A stretch of 5,617 nucleotides of DNA, taken from NCBI GenBank assembly GCA_003175865.1, contig PSRF01000409.1:1-5617 (forward strand), read 5' to 3'. The notes under the pieces are model-generated. The model saw nothing but the letters and a program-made list of their open reading frames with translations, searched no databases and was not told the DNA's origin. Positions 5,378 to 5,617 of the stretch are shown here, in pieces (positions within the stretch are counted from its first letter, which is position 1; the number at the start of each line of letters is the position of its first letter). The translations under genes and the position numbers were made by a program. Source of the DNA: Blastocatellia bacterium (GTDB lineage: Bacteria; Acidobacteriota; Blastocatellia; Pyrinomonadales; Pyrinomonadaceae).

Positions 5378-5617
5378 CCTCTTCTCCGTCTCACGTCCTG
5401 AACTAGCGGCTGTTGGAACTTGGACAGCGTAGTCCACCAAATTCGTCGATCCCTCTTTACTCCTGGTGGGAAGGGTCTCCGTTACCTTCTTCATTGCCTC
5501 TTCAATTGGTATTGCGCCACTATTCAATTGCCGCTGCCATTCTTCCTTTAACACCTCGTATTCGGCGGCTGGGGGCTTCAACCCCAGTTCTACCTTTTGC
5601 CCGTTCTCGAGTGTCAC
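5369..5617 (-). CDS. 3' part of an unidentified gene upstream of the SCO gene
   Basis: An open frame enters from the right edge and ends at TAA (5369-5371), giving 82 residues in the window. The codon at the edge is GTG, which could be a start, but no upstream sequence is available, so I treat the gene as cut off at its 5' end. The visible part is hydrophilic and helix-prone (about residues 18-50, including EYEVLKEEWQRQ and IEEAMKKVTETL). It has no membrane segment, no CxxCH and no motif I recognise. The last codons, GTG CAG TAA, are formed by the first units of the heptameric repeat, so the C-terminus may have been shortened or altered by it. Its place directly before SCO-coxBACD suggests an oxidase or respiratory-chain role. 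In some bacteria alternative complex III genes precede such operons, but nothing in these residues proves that. Confidence 0.6.
   Translation of the reverse strand: MTLENGQKVELGLKPPAAEYEVLKEEWQRQLNSGAIPIEEAMKKVTETLPTRSKEGSTNLVDYAVQVPTAASSGRETEKRVQ
5379..5388 (-). promoter_or_regulatory. Stranded Shine-Dalgarno-like site GGAGAAGAGG
   Basis: This purine-rich site lies in the last codons of the unidentified gene, just outside the heptameric repeat. It would suit a start codon about 5-10 bases downstream, but the only useful ATG of the SCO gene (5328) is now 50 bases away, with the 49-nt repeat arm between them. It may be the original SCO ribosome site separated from its start by the repeat, or simply coding sequence. 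Confidence 0.3.

Overview
The window carries most of a bacterial aerobic terminal-oxidase operon on the minus strand, read right to left, plus one small unrelated gene on the plus strand at the left edge. The order of transcription is: the 3' end of an unidentified gene (right edge), a SCO/SenC copper chaperone, coxB (subunit II with CuA and a fused cytochrome c domain), coxA (subunit I, A2-type haem-copper motif YSHPAVY), coxC (subunit III, short form) and coxD (subunit IV, prokaryotic type). Together these encode a caa3-type cytochrome c oxidase and one assembly factor. Electrons would pass from the C-terminal haem c of CoxB to CuA, then to haem a and the haem a3/CuB site in CoxA. The SCO protein would deliver copper to CuA, and CoxC and CoxD are structural membrane subunits. 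The genes are tightly spaced and no promoter is visible between them. The operon promoter lies outside the window.

The left edge (1-443) holds a plus-strand gene with a textbook Shine-Dalgarno sequence. It encodes a two-helix membrane protein with a C-terminal zinc ribbon and no recognised function. It converges on coxD with only 3 bases between the stop codons, and no terminator is visible there.

The most unusual content is two unrelated inverted-repeat elements at gene junctions inside the operon. Element 1 (5215-5377) has two opposed 49-nt arms, each of seven 7-nt units of the type ARGCAGT, around a 65-nt spacer. It lies between the unidentified gene and the SCO gene. One arm supplies the stop codon of the upstream gene; the other encodes exactly the hydrophobic core of the SCO signal peptide. 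Element 2 (1531-1643) has two 31-nt arms (27/31 identical, 18 in a row) around a 51-nt spacer. It fills the coxA-coxC junction from the coxA stop codon to the base next to the coxC Shine-Dalgarno, and it supports a later TTG start for coxC than the longest open frame suggests.

The gene order (SCO-coxB-coxA-coxC-coxD with a caa3-type subunit II), moderate base composition and heptameric palindromic repeats fit a soil-type Acidobacteriota, perhaps Blastocatellia. That placement is inferred from general knowledge and was not tested by any search. No RNA gene, CRISPR array, transposase or attachment site was seen, and no gene-free stretch exceeds 300 bases.
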